A stretch of 64,000 nucleotides of DNA from assembly GCA_032358165.1 (NCBI GenBank), contig JAALGY010000037.1:1141001-1205000 (forward strand), given 5' to 3'. Every line of letters begins with the position of its first letter. Position 1 is the stretch's first letter. The DNA comes from Diplosphaera chodatii (Eukaryota > Chlorophyta > Trebouxiophyceae > Prasiolales > Stichococcaceae). The translations under genes and the position numbers were made by a program. The notes below the pieces were generated by a model that was given only the letters and a program-made list of their open reading frames with translations, had not been told where the DNA came from and searched no databases. Of the stretch, positions 11,501 to 22,545 are shown piece by piece.

Positions 11501-13032
11501 CAGGCCAGCCGGCCAGGTCGCCTGCCCCTGGATGATGGCCACGCCGAAGAAGACCTGCATGGTCAGCAGCCCAGCTCCCATCTGGCTGTCGCCAAAACGG
11601 CGGCCACACTTCTTGACACCGCACCAGACACCGCACATCAGCAGTGCGAGGCTGGGTGCCACTGCCGCAGCAGCGGGGTTGCCCTGTAGCAGCACCCGCC
11701 GCCCACCTGCACGGCGACGCCGCAGCCGGCGGTGCCGGCGTTTGGCGACGCGCGCAGCAGCGAGGCGGCGCCGACCGCCGCGGCGCCCGTCAGGCAGGAG
11801 AACGCCGTGAACGCCACCCCGGGCGCCCGCGCGAGGCTCAGCTGCGTGCAGCATTCCGGAAGCTGTCGCTGCAGCTGATCCATGCCTCCTCACAACATCA
11901 CTTTTGCAACCTCTGTTTGCCACGGTCCTGAGGTGCCCGACAACCACCAGTGCGGCGTCAAGATTGGCGCAGTGTCTCAAAGCAGGGACGGCCTGTGTGC
12001 AATTCACCGCAGCGCCGGCCAGCACGACGCCAATCCAGCCGGCGCCCAGGAAGGCGGCAGACGCCATGACACGAGCGCCTGCAGCACCCAGCAGACGTGA
12101 AGTGAAGATGGCGCAGTCTTCTGTGTGTTGCAGGGCCCATTGGCCGGCTGCATGGTGGCAAGGTGGTAGGCTGGCACTGGGAGACATGCATGAGGACAGG
12201 GGTCATGCTGGGCCGCACCCAGCGTGGGGTCGGGCGAAAAGACGATGGCGAGTGAACCATAGAAGAGCGCCACGAGGCAGGACTGCACAGAGCACGTCAC
12301 TATGATGCTGTGGCCATCATGCACAGGCAGCAAGCATGAATATCAATCCAACATGTGTACGTGATGGTAGCCTAGATAGCACAGCGCAGGCGTTCCCCTA
12401 ACCCCTGCCCAAACCTGCGCGAAGCTCAGGCGCCGCACGAGGACGAAGAAGTTGACCAGTAGCTGGCCGGCGACAAACTGCAGCGCAACACGCACTGGCT
12501 GCGACACCACCGCACGCCACAGCCTGCAGGAGCGGTCGCATGCATCAGCACGAAGCATAGTCGTCTGTTGACCGCCATTGTGCATGGCGCCTCATCATGC
12601 TATGCCTGGCTGTGCTCATCCCTGCTACAGGGTTCCCCAGGATAGCGGCTTGCCATCTCCATTGGTATGTCACACTTGGATGAGTGCAGCAACCCATTGG
12701 GCTTGTCACCGTGTGAGGGGCGTTGGCCGCCAAGGTGTGCCCGCCGTTGGGGTTGAGTCATGCCGCCGCCGCCGCTGCCAGTGCGGTTCCGCCGCTGACG
12801 GCGCAGCCGCGTCATGGGCTGCTCCTGGGCTGGGTTCCAGGTTCGTCTCCGCTGCAGCGCCATCGCCGGCTTGCACGATCGGCAGTGTGGCGCCGACCTC
12901 GCCTCCGGGAGGCGCCTGCAGCGGCAGCGTGTGACGGGTATCTGTATCGCTCGTTTGCGAGCGTGTATGCATGTATATTACACATCTGCGCGGCCTGCTG
13001 GTCCCTCTGGATCGATCATGCCTGACCTGCAT
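8196..13032 (-). CDS. Multi-pass membrane protein, FUSC-like, with Ser/Gln-rich tail
   Basis: Fourteen exons fit in phase: 13032-12710, 12523-12415, 12282-12219, 12078-12008, 11841-11707, 11581-11489, 11252-11099, 10921-10719, 10497-10344, 10185-10046, 9894-9745, 9491-9344, 9075-8976, 8838-8196. The first half has about six hydrophobic segments (LQFVAGQLLVNFFVLV, SCLVALFYGSLAIVF, AFLGAGWIGVVLAGA, AFTAFSCLTGAAAVGAA, LLTMQVFFGVAIIQG, ALAALANVAVGALVL). The soluble half holds FEPPCLLRGSLKRWGRVLDS..ACLESALEG, close to the 'W/FEPP..' plus helical segment seen in FUSC/ALMT proteins. The last exon is Ser-rich with a (Q)10 run and two copies of a SE-S-(F/Y)-LRHRLR motif, suggesting a regulated cytosolic tail. 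The intron before it uses a GC donor (GGAG|GCAAGG). Substrate unknown; anion transport is inference. Start at 13032 is the first in-frame ATG; a later one is possible. It precedes the related gene at 3.1-7.6 kb in the same direction. Confidence 0.62.
8481..8510 (-). repeat. (CAG)10 trinucleotide repeat encoding poly-Gln
   Basis: Ten perfect CTG units on the plus strand read as CAG on the coding strand and give ten glutamines in the C-terminal tail of the FUSC-like protein. Neighbouring Ser runs are also encoded by imperfect AGC repeats. Such runs are length-variable between strains. Confidence 0.97.
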
Positions 13033-13893
13033 GTCTCAGAGCTGCGCATCTAAGCACAGTAGAGGCAGCCCACCTGCATCGAAGCTCCGCCGGCAACGTA
13101 GCCTGTGTGCCTTCGGCACAGCAACGCTTGTGAGCTGCGGGCGGTAACCGCAAGGTGGCCTCATGATACTGGGGTGCTCATTGGAAGCCCATGCATCCGC
13201 TCAAGCACGAGGGCATGCAGCCCACGATGCACTTGCAGTGCTAAGCATCTGTCACGCCACCTCAGGTCTCCATACCAGCACAAAAGCGTCTCAACACCTT
13301 TCCGCTGCCGATGCAAGTAAGCTGGGTGGCAGAATCAGCTTCAGTATGTGGTCATGCGGATGCACACCCTGTAGTATTCACAGGTGACGAAGTGGACCCA
13401 AACCACGGGAAACTACACCACATACCGTCGCCTCATGAGAAGGCCTGCAAGCCAGGTGCGTTGAGCGCGAGAGTGTGTACTCGATCGATCTGAAGGTGCA
13501 CCTCCGAAAAGGACAAATGGCTGTTTGTATCCCCCAGGCTCTGATGACATCATACTGTGCCGCGCAGCGACTACAGCGTTGGGGGCATGCAGCCGTGCAC
13601 ACATGGGTACAGGTCCACAGCTGTACCCTCGGCAATGGATTGCAGGTCCAACAAGCTTGTGACTGCGTGAACTGCGTTGCAGAACCTTCATGATGGCTGT
13701 GCATACAGATCTTGGTAGATCTCAGATCTCTGTACTACAGATGCATCAGCTGCTACGGTACAATTTGCCACCGGCAACCATACCAGCTTTGCGTTCCCGA
13801 TAACAATCAGCTGTCAATTGCTACGAGTCTGGAACTCTGCCCTGGTCGACTGAAGGAGACTACAACGACAACAGCCACCATCAAGTGGGCATA
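13033..13893. other. Intergenic region upstream of the FUSC-like gene
   Basis: No supported gene. Open frames here are short and lack the third-position G/C bias of the exons. The region probably holds the promoter of the minus-strand gene that starts at 13032. Confidence 0.5.
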
Positions 13894-14330
13894 TACCGTA
13901 GAGCCCAGCATCTAATGCGCACCCCAAGTAATTGCAATTGATTTGGGCTTATGCGCACAAATGCGCAGCCGATTTTCAATTTATCGACGGCTATGCGCAC
14001 TCTGAAAACAGTTTTTCAGCGGCACCGCGCAGCTGCACGCAGACACGGCTACAAACAATGCCTTGCAACCTTGCTCTTCAAGAATGTGCAGGAACATGTT
14101 CTCGGATGGCAATATAGGACATTGCAGCTCTCAGCTGCAAATTTGGAGGCTTGGACCTGTTTGTTAGTGAAATTTGAATTTCTGACCCCACTACGCACCC
14201 AAAACTGAATTGTTTTCCGGCTTTGCGCACCCAATGCGCATCGGCTCGAAATTGAATATTAGGTGCGCATTTCACAATGCGCAGCCGAGATTTAATGATT
14301 TATGCGCATTAGATGCTGGGCTCTACGGTA
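13894..14330. mobile_element. MITE-like element with perfect 28-bp terminal inverted repeats
   Basis: The left end (13894-13921) and right end (14303-14330) are exact reverse complements over 28 bp; the outermost bases are TA, so either a TA target duplication flanks 26-bp repeats beginning CCGTAGAGCCCAGCATCTAA, or TA is part of the repeat. The inside is AT-richer than its surroundings and has no coding sequence. The self-complementary hexamer TGCGCA occurs at 13916, 13952, 13962, 13994, 14224, 14235, 14264, 14279 and 14303, clustered in both subterminal regions, as expected of transposase-binding repeats. Imperfect complementarity continues inward from both ends. The size, lack of genes and TA ends fit a miniature element of Tc1/mariner-like (Stowaway-type) origin; the superfamily is inference. 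Confidence 0.88.
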
Positions 14331-15740
14331 CATGCGCAGTGGCAGTGTCGGACACTTGCTAGCGCTCGGCTGAGGGCAGACGACAATTGTATTGAGGGAA
14401 AACATTGAAGCTGGCAGCATGCACTGAAAATCCAATCAGCGCCTCATGCTTGGAAGACCCATCCGGCTATGTAGTGGTGGTACACAGCACAGTCAGGCAA
14501 AGTCAGTGTTGGTTCAGATGAAACGGCATCATCGACACTGCTGTCGTCATGCATCACCTACACTGTCATCATATCATGCCGAATCGCTCATCGGGCGCTC
14601 AGCCCCTTTTACATTGCGAGATCATGTGGTGCCGGAGCAAGGGTCAGCAGGCGGACTGTTCACGTCGTAGCATCTGGGCCCCTGCCAGACTTCAGCCGCC
14701 GAGCGAGTGACCTGCGCACATGACTGCTGTGTGTGCCCGCCACCCCCGCCGGCTACAGGGTCCTGAATGTCCTGGTACAAATTGACGTCGAACCCTGCAC
14801 CAGCTCGTTCCGGCAGAGTTGACAACTTATCAGCAAATGAAGGCGAAGCCAGCCGATGATGCCATTCCCACAGTACTGCGATCTCCGTACGAAGATTGGA
14901 GCTTCAGAGCTTGTACGTCTGCAGTACACCAGGTCAGCATGCAGGTGCAGGACGGGCAACGCAGTCAACAGCGCGTTTTCTGCTGACAGGAGGACAATTC
15001 AGATCTGCCGTTCATCCCGGAGACCGGGGCGCACCTCTGCTGCGAGTGAGAAAGGTGGTAATCAGGTTGGCTCAACCTGCACCCCTGTACACCAACACTT
15101 CCCACGCTGCTGGTGCCATCTACTGCGGGAAGGCAGAGCAAGCATAGTGGAGGTTCTTCCAGCAGATCTCGCACGACCTCCACACATGAACATCGCATTG
15201 TGGCGGTGTGCACACCATGCGGAAGCATTGCGCAGCGCAGTCATCTGGCACCTGGCCGTGGCGTCCTGGCAACCTGAATCATGCCTCACGGCCGCTGCTG
15301 CATCTAGCTGCAATTATGAGCCTGATATGCTGCTCTCTTCGTTGATATAGCACGGTTAGGATGTACAGCCCCCTCCGTAGATCTGCTCTGCCTGTGGTGA
15401 TGGGAAGGTGCAGCCTATGCCATCGTGGCATATGCGCCGCATGAGTGTTCTAACCGCTGTGCTAGGCTCTCAGTAGCTCTTCAGCATGATCCGGATGCCC
15501 GTGCGGGTTTCGTACTGCGGGCTGGCATCACCCTGCACCCACATGCAGCAGACCAGCATGCCCTGCATCACAGCAGCCTCCAGTGCTGCGCAGATGCTGC
15601 AGTTGGTAAAACCTCTGGGTGCTCAGAATGCAATTTTACATTGCACTGCAGAGTCTGGCGCATGAACACGCAGTCTGCTCGCACGCAGGTTCCGCAGCGC
15701 CCGCAACAGGGGCCGGCCGCGCGCGCTGCAGGCGTACAGA
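14331..15740. other. Intergenic region upstream of cysteine-rich gene B
   Basis: No supported coding exon. A TGCGCA immediately follows the MITE (14333-14338). A 19-bp string GCAGGTGCAGGACGGGCAA near 14940-14958 recurs upstream of gene C near 19025-19043, in a similar position relative to its gene, suggesting a shared 5' UTR exon or promoter piece copied with the gene. Confidence 0.5.
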
Positions 15741-18221
15741 ATGTCTCGGAGGCCTGTGATGGCGCTGGTGGCGCTGATTTCCGTCGCACTTGCGCTCAGT
15801 GCGGCGGACGCTTCTGCCACGAAGGGTAAGCTGCTGCGTGTCATCTGCGAGCCTGCTTGCACCATGCTTGGCAAATGTGGTCCTGGCACCAGGTTGAGAC
15901 ATGGTCCAAGTTGGACTGTCTGCAGCGATGCATGCTTAGCTGCTGGTGCTGGCGATGCAGACCTTGGCGGGCCATCTGCACACATGACGACATGGATGGC
16001 ACAATACACAACATTTGAACCAAGAAACGTGCTGCACAGGAGTTCCGACCGTGCTGGACGGCCCTGGAGCAGGCGAGCAGCTCGGCACAGACGGCAAGAC
16101 GATCGAGAAGTGCCCGCCCGGCAGCGCCAAGAGCAGCCCTGGCGCGTTCAGGTCCGTATATAGAGCTTTTATATGTCAGACAGCAGTGAACACGAATAGA
16201 GTTGTTGCCATTGCTGAAATGTCGGTATTTCCCCGCAGATCTGCTCGCAAGAACTTCACGCAGTTGTGGCATGCTGTGCGCAGGTGCCGCAAGTGCTCGG
16301 GGAAGAACTCGTACCAGGACCGCGCCGGCCAGTCGCAGTGCGTGTGCTGTGCACCTATGGTCCGAACGTGCAACCTGGCAACCCTTGCTGCTGGACCGTG
16401 CTGCAGCCTTCTGGGAGCACCATGCAGGCTGCTCATATTGATGGCCGCTGCCGCTGTGTGCGCAGGTGCAAGACGTGTCCCTCGGGACCCGGCTACGTGG
16501 TGGATGCGGGGCACACCAGGTGGGCTACTAGCATCCGACCCAGCTGTTTCACGCATGTCCCTGGTTGCTGCATTGCCTGTTGTTGCCCCATGCCCTCTCA
16601 TCGTGCACGCGCTCCATCATGGTATGGTAACCTCGCTGACAGAAGTAGTGTTAGATACATAATTCGTCTTTTCTGCACGTCTTGCAGCTGCACTTACTTT
16701 GGCCCCGGCATGGAGCCCTCCAAAAGCGGCAAGCCCGCAAAGTGTGCAAAGGGTGCGGTCTGCGCATGCCGCTGTGCTGAGGCAGAGTCACAGGCTGTGT
16801 TTCGTGCACCTCCAATGTGACATGCTGATGTTCACGGCCAGTGCCTCGCCTTCGACCGGTGCCATCATCCGCAGCATCCAGTTCACTCAAATTCAGTTGC
16901 ACGTTCTTGCTTCAGGCTTTGCCAAGGCAGGTGCCGGGCCCTTCCGCTGCACTGCCTGCAAGGGGACTGCCAAGTCGGGCGGCCAGCGCTACTCCAACAC
17001 CCTGGGCGCCACCGCCTGGTGAGCCGGGATGATTCACCCCGAATACTGGGATTTCCTCAGTGGTCCATGTTCTCAGACCACACCAAATCATGCAGTGAGC
17101 CCCCCCAAGGCTCGCTACTCCCTCTATGTGATCATGCATGTGCTCCACAACTGTCAGACGTGCTGCTGTGCAGCAAGGAGTGCCCAGTGGGCGGCACCGT
17201 CAATCCCCAGCGCACCTCCTGCAGTGCGTCCCATTTCAAAAGCCGCTACATGGCATGATGTGGCACCGCACCTGCTGATGTGTCGCATGTGAGGCAGCAT
17301 TGCCATTTCGCTTGTCCCTCGACTAAGCCACTGAATTCATGCCAATATGCAGCGGTCACCCCAACTCCCACAAAGGCGGCAACCGCTGCCCCCACGCCGG
17401 CACCGTTCTTCTTCAACCGTGAGCGAGCCCTGCCCGAATGCCTCTCATTCAGGCAGTGTCAGGGCCGCCTGGCAGCAGTGTTCCGAGCACCAGATCCTGC
17501 AGCAGTGTGGCTCGGCGAGTGGCACAGGACATCATGACCACCTGTTCGCCCTGTTGAGAGTATCGGATGTGACGATGTCATGCCTTTCGTTTTGCAGCGT
17601 GCCTCCCTTTCACAATTGTGCCTGGTGGCAGCTGCGCCACCTGCCCCGGCGGCTGCCTCCCGACGTCCAGCTGCGTCGGCGGCATCTGCGGTGCGCAGCA
17701 TTGCTGGCTGTATGTCACTTGGGCCGTCTGTGTGGACACAACGCGGCCCTCGCCCCCGCTCATCAGCAGCTGCTGTCTGACGCTGATGCCTGCATTATAT
17801 GGCAGCCCATGCACAGCGCTGCCGTGCTGCCTGCCCGTGCAGTGCACCAGCACTGCGCATCATGTCGCCCCGCTTTATCTTTGGTGTCAGTAGTGGGCAG
17901 CGTACTGCGTGCACTGGCCGTCGTGTATGATGGTTGTGACTGCTGGTGTTCGCAGGTCCTTTCTGCACGCCGGGCACCCTGAGCGCGGGGCAATCCTGCC
18001 TGACGTGCGCGGTTGGGTGCATGGGCGGGACGTGGTGCAACTCCACTTCGAACCTCTGCGGTGTGAAATTTTGCCCCACCTGCTGTGCTCGCTGTGCCAC
18101 ATCCAGCAACCCCAACACTAATATGACGGACCCCCTGCTGAGCGCCATGGATATCAGCTTGCGCTTGTCTAACAAGGAAGTGTCAACGAAGTTGACATCT
18201 TCATGCCACCACACTTACTAG
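15741..18221 (+). CDS. Modular cysteine-rich secreted protein (family member B)
   Basis: Ten exons in consistent phase: 15741-15825, 16040-16151, 16284-16337, 16466-16519, 16688-16752, 16916-17018, 17174-17223, 17353-17418, 17598-17690, 17956-18221 (TAG); 315 residues. Exon 1 encodes a clear signal peptide (MALVALISVALALSAADASA). Exons 2-7 carry Ephrin-receptor-like/GCC2-GCC3-type repeats: CPPGSAKSSPGAFRCRKC, CKTCPSGPGYVVDAGHT, CTYFGPGMEPSKSGKPAKC, GPFRCTAC and CPVGGTVNPQRTSC. Exon 8 is a short Thr/Pro hinge ending APFFFN. Exons 9 and 10 each hold a different six-cysteine module with spacing 10-2-3-5-4 and 10-2-3-5-6. The last exon continues past a possible donor (CTCTGCG|GTGTGA at about 18060) into CPTCCARC and a non-cysteine tail, so the very C-terminus is uncertain. 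Secretion is well supported; function is unknown. Gene C is a tandem paralogue. Confidence 0.8.
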
Positions 18222-19830
18222 ATTTCACTGCTGCAATGCAGAGCTGCTTACGGGACGGTGACCTCGTCGTCACACGAGCCGAGGGTCAACCGTCAACCGT
18301 CGTTTTGGCGACCGACACCGTGCTTGGCAGCATTCTGGTAAATTTCGCGGCGACCAGCACCTGCTGTCAGCAGCTCCTGATACGTGCCGTGCTGAGCATG
18401 CATCAGGGTGGCAGCTTTGGGACGCTGGTCCAGACAGCAGTAGATGCAGATATCATGAGGAAGGGCAGCACCATGCGGTTGCATGTTGCCCATGATGCAC
18501 TTGCGTCAAATCTCCCCGTGGTCAGGATCGTGTAGCGTAGCATAGCGTAGTGTAGCAGTGCGATTTACATCCGTGCTGGTGTAACCTTGATGAGGGTAGA
18601 ACCGAAGTGTCTTGCAATCTTCAGACTATGAGCTGCAAGGCCGAAGCTGTTGATTCATGGAGCTACCGCCCACATGTAAGCCTGCAACATGTCGAACAGC
18701 GCGATGCTGTTACTGGTTGATGCGTGCGTGGTCACGCGGTGAGAGAATTCAGTGCTCTCGCTGCCTGCAAAACGCAGCGCATGCCGCAAAAGGGATGTCA
18801 CATGACGGCTCAGCCGCATGGAGTATGCTGCATGCCGCACATGCCGCTTGATGTGCGCAGGGTCAGGCACCATGCGGCATGAACAGCTGTGCTGTAAGCT
18901 GAGCGCTTGTAGTCTGTGACAACCGATTGGCTGCTGCTCACCAGCTTCGACAGCGCATATCAGAGACCTGCACGTCTAGATCTCAGTACGATCATAGCAT
19001 CTCCTGCAGTACACTATGATACAACGCAGGTGCAGGACGGGCAAGGACACCGGAAGCGCGTCGTATTGTGTCAAAGTTTGCGTGGTATACGCTGTGTTTC
19101 CAGCAGCAGGTGCTCAGAACCAGCAGGCTTTGCTGCCGCAACCTAGCACCCAGACAGGAGGCACAGCCTGTGCGCCACCTCTGCAGGCAAGCGTCCCGAC
19201 AGTCTGATGCCTTGCACTGTCTGCCGTGACGTGCTGAGGATGCGCTTAGGCTTGGCTGAGATGGGCATCCCCCGCTGCTATCGTGGATGCACACAATGTG
19301 CATGTGTGCAGCGCTGTCGCACCTGGTTCACATACGCTTCGCCGCCCCCATTGGGAGCCACGCGTCCAACTGTGAAGCTGAATCCGTTGTCATCGTTGCT
19401 CGGTTCCGCGCTTCGTTGGGGTGCCCTCAATAGGACGCTTTCCCCTCCGTTCCTTCTAACCTGCCTGCTGGTGATGACAAGGTGCCGTCTGCGACATGGC
19501 GACACAGACTTCGCCTGGAGCCAGCGAACGTTTTCTTCGTAGCCTTTCACATGATGCGCTGTCTGACTTGAAGTCACCGTTCCAGCAACAGCAAATAGCC
19601 GTGACCGCGCCTGCACCTACATGCTTGCAGACCAGCAGCAGGTGTCCTGCAGCAGTTGCAGCAGCGATATTGCGCTGCAACCATGCTACTCCTGCACACA
19701 GTGCTCACACGAGGGATCATCAGTCAGGAACCGAAATCAAGCCAATTCTATTTGCATCTCTGCGGTGCAGGTTGCACAGGAGCAAGGACACAGGGGTTGG
19801 AGGTGGACCGACCGAGTTGCCCCAGCAAAC
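18222..19830. other. Intergenic region between paralogues B and C
   Basis: No supported gene. Contains a small TAGCG-rich imperfect repeat at about 18533-18556 and, near 19025-19043, the 19-bp string shared with the upstream region of gene B. An open frame at 18203-18535 overlaps the tail of gene B and has no recognisable product. Confidence 0.5.
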
Positions 19831-22545
19831 ATGGCCCAGGCGCACGGCCTGGCGCTGCTGGCGGTTCTGACCATTGCCGCTGTGTGCGGTGCTGCGAACG
19901 CAGCGGCTCTGAAGAGTGCGCTGCTGTGGCGGCCTGCGCACAATCAAATTCAGACCAAAGTGTCCCTTCCGTATTGACCTGACGCTGCATGCACCAATCA
20001 CATGCCAAATTGATGCCTGCACCGACCGACGTGCTCAGCGCTTGATGGTTGTGTATTGTGTGCGTGTCACTCTTCACTGTGATGGTTCCTTGCGCAGGTC
20101 CTGGGGCGGGGCGCCAGTACAACAGGGATGGCAAGATCGAGAAGTGCCCGCCTGGGTTCGCCAAGAGCGGACCCGGAAACTTCAAGTGCGTGTTCCAGGG
20201 CAGCGCTGCAGAGTGCAGCTGCTGCGTGCTTTGTGTTGGCGGATGGCCATCTCTCACGCACGGGTCGTGCGCTAGCGCTTGGCTTTCAAGCTGTGTTGCA
20301 CTTCTGCAGGTGCAAAAAGTGCTCTGGCGAGAACGCATACCAGGACCTGGCCGGCCAGACCCAGTGCGCTGCTTGGCTGCTCAGCAGCCAGAACCGTGAT
20401 CAGGATACCACATCCATCGAGATCCATCGAGATTCTGGAACCGATCATGGTTTTTACCCTTTCGAGTAGTGTGATTGACAAGTGCACATCCTGACGATAT
20501 ATGCTATCTTCGATGCGCAGGTGCAAGAAGTGCCCGACGGGACCTGGATACGTGGTGGACGCGGATCACACCAGGTGAACAGCCAGGACATCCTGGTGGT
20601 GAAGCCCATGAAGCCTGAACTGACACCAGCAGATCGTGGGTCAGAGGCAGGACAGTGCACTGACAGAAATACTGCTCCTGATCACATGTTGTAAGCTGAC
20701 CCTGACCCAACGCGGTTGTTCGACGGGCTACCTGCACGCAGCTGTTCGAGCACTTCAGTATTTGACGGATTGGCAACTTCTGCATGTTGTTGCGCATGCA
20801 GCTGCACTTTCTACGGCCCCGGCATGGAGCCCTCGAAGAGCGGCAAGCCCGCCAAATGCGCAAAGGGTAGGTGGGGCCTGCACCTGCCTCTATGCCGCTC
20901 CGCACACTGTGCCAGTTGTCACCTGCTGCACTCATGATTTCCATGTTGCTTAGGCTGTGTGTCACGGTGCAAGCTTCGTTACGTCATGAATCTGACTTCG
21001 CGTGATTGGCTGCAGGCTTCGCCAAGGCAAGCCCTGGCCCCTTCCGCTGCACCGCCTGCAGGGGGACTGCCAAGTTGGGCGGCCAGCGCTACTCGGACAC
21101 CCTGGGCGCCACCGCCTGGTGGGTCCCGTCAGAGTCCGACCCCTGAAATTCCTGCATATGTGTGGGTGATTGTTGTGTTCCCACCCTTCAGCATTGCACA
21201 GCCAGCGGACGGATCAGCGGCCTCATTGAGTAGCAGGCCCCTCCTCTATTTGACAGATACACCCTTGACATCTTGAAATGTCTGGCTGTGCAGCAAGGTG
21301 TGCCCGGTGGGCGGCACTGTCAACCCCCAGCGCACCTCCTGCAGTGCGCCTCCATACCCGCCGGTGTCCGCACTCTTATGCGCCACCTTCCACCCACTCC
21401 CCAGTCACATATGGCACAGCACAACTCATATCGTTGCTGATGACGGACACAAGGGTCTGTGACGGTGAGTGTCTTCCGACGTGTGGACTCCCCTGTGCAG
21501 CGCCCCCGGCTCCCACCCCGGCGCCCACCCCGGCACCCTTCTTCTTCAACCGTGAGCCCTGCACCGTGCATGCGCCACGTCTCGCAGTGTCATCCACACG
21601 TTGAGAACACGTCGCACTGACCTCAAACACGTGGCGCCTGCTGCAGCATGCCTGCTCGTCAGCATCCCCGATGGCGGCGACTGCACCGCCTGCACCATCG
21701 GCTGCTTCCCGGGGAGCGCCTGCGACGGCGGCATCTGCAGTGCGCACCCCTCTCGTTGACTGCACTTGCTGCTGATTGAGGCCCTCTCCAGCAGACTGGA
21801 ACCTGAAAGCCTTGTTGCGCTTGATGCTTCAGTAGCCTAGCAGCAGCATATATGGCAGATCAGCAGGCTGCTCAAGTGGCATGCCAAGATGAGCCTGGTG
21901 TGCATATGATGTGACGCAACCGTTGCCGCACACCTGAATGCAGGCCATTAGCATGCTTTCTCCTGACAGAGTACCGGATGACGTGGATTGCAGGTCCGAT
22001 CTGCCCATTGGACAGCCTTTCCAATGGGGACTCCTGCGATGCCTGCCCTTCGTCCTGCGTGGCCGGCACGACCTGCCAGTTCAACGGCCTCACCAGCACC
22101 TGCAGTGCGAACCGTTGGCCCTCTAGCTGCTGTGCCCCAGAACGTCATGCAAGATGGCGAAACAGTTAAAAAGGTGGTGCAGTGGTTGGGGCAAAAGCAT
22201 CGGCTGGCGTTTCACTGCGGTCAAGCAGGCTGCCGCGGCCGCGCATACATCTCAGCACCTGTCAGGTTCACGCTTCTGTGGCATCTGGATGACGTAAGTT
22301 ACTCGATGCTGATCCTTGCATTCTGTGACCTGCAGAGCCTCCTTGCGCACCATTGACCCTGAGTCCGGGAGCCAGCTGCTCCGACTGCCCCATCGGCTGC
22401 CCTTCGCTGTTTACCTGCACTGGCGGCTTCTGCCGTGAGCTTCCCCTCGCCTACCCCTGCAGCGACCATATGCATACCAGCGTGTCTCTCAAGTGCTGTG
22501 CCGGCGGCCTGCCGAGGCAACCATGCTTCTCGGCAGAATCGTTGA
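19831..22545 (+). CDS. Modular cysteine-rich secreted protein (family member C)
   Basis: Twelve exons in phase: 19831-19915, 20098-20185, 20310-20363, 20521-20574, 20802-20866, 21016-21118, 21294-21343, 21501-21551, 21647-21739, 21994-22104, 22336-22434 and probably 22463-22545; about 311 residues. Exon 1 (85 bp, same length as in gene B) encodes a signal peptide (ALLAVLTIAAVCGAANA). Exons 2-7 match gene B module for module (CPPGFAKSGPGNFKCKKC, CKKCPTGPGYVVDADHT, CTFYGPGMEPSKSGKPAKC, CPVGGTVNPQRTSC); exon 8 is a PAPTPAPTPAPFFFN hinge. Exons 9, 10 and 11 each encode one six-cysteine module with spacing 10-2-3-5-4, 10-2-3-5-8 and 10-2-3-5-4, one more than gene B. All three are symmetrical phase 1-1 exons. 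The last exon is the least certain; a rival is a tiny exon at 22716-22723. Secreted or wall-associated; function unknown. Confidence 0.8.

Noticed and set aside
14856..15350. 164-codon open frame upstream of gene B
   Set aside because: No coding bias and it overlaps the segment shared with the upstream region of gene C, better explained as regulatory or UTR.
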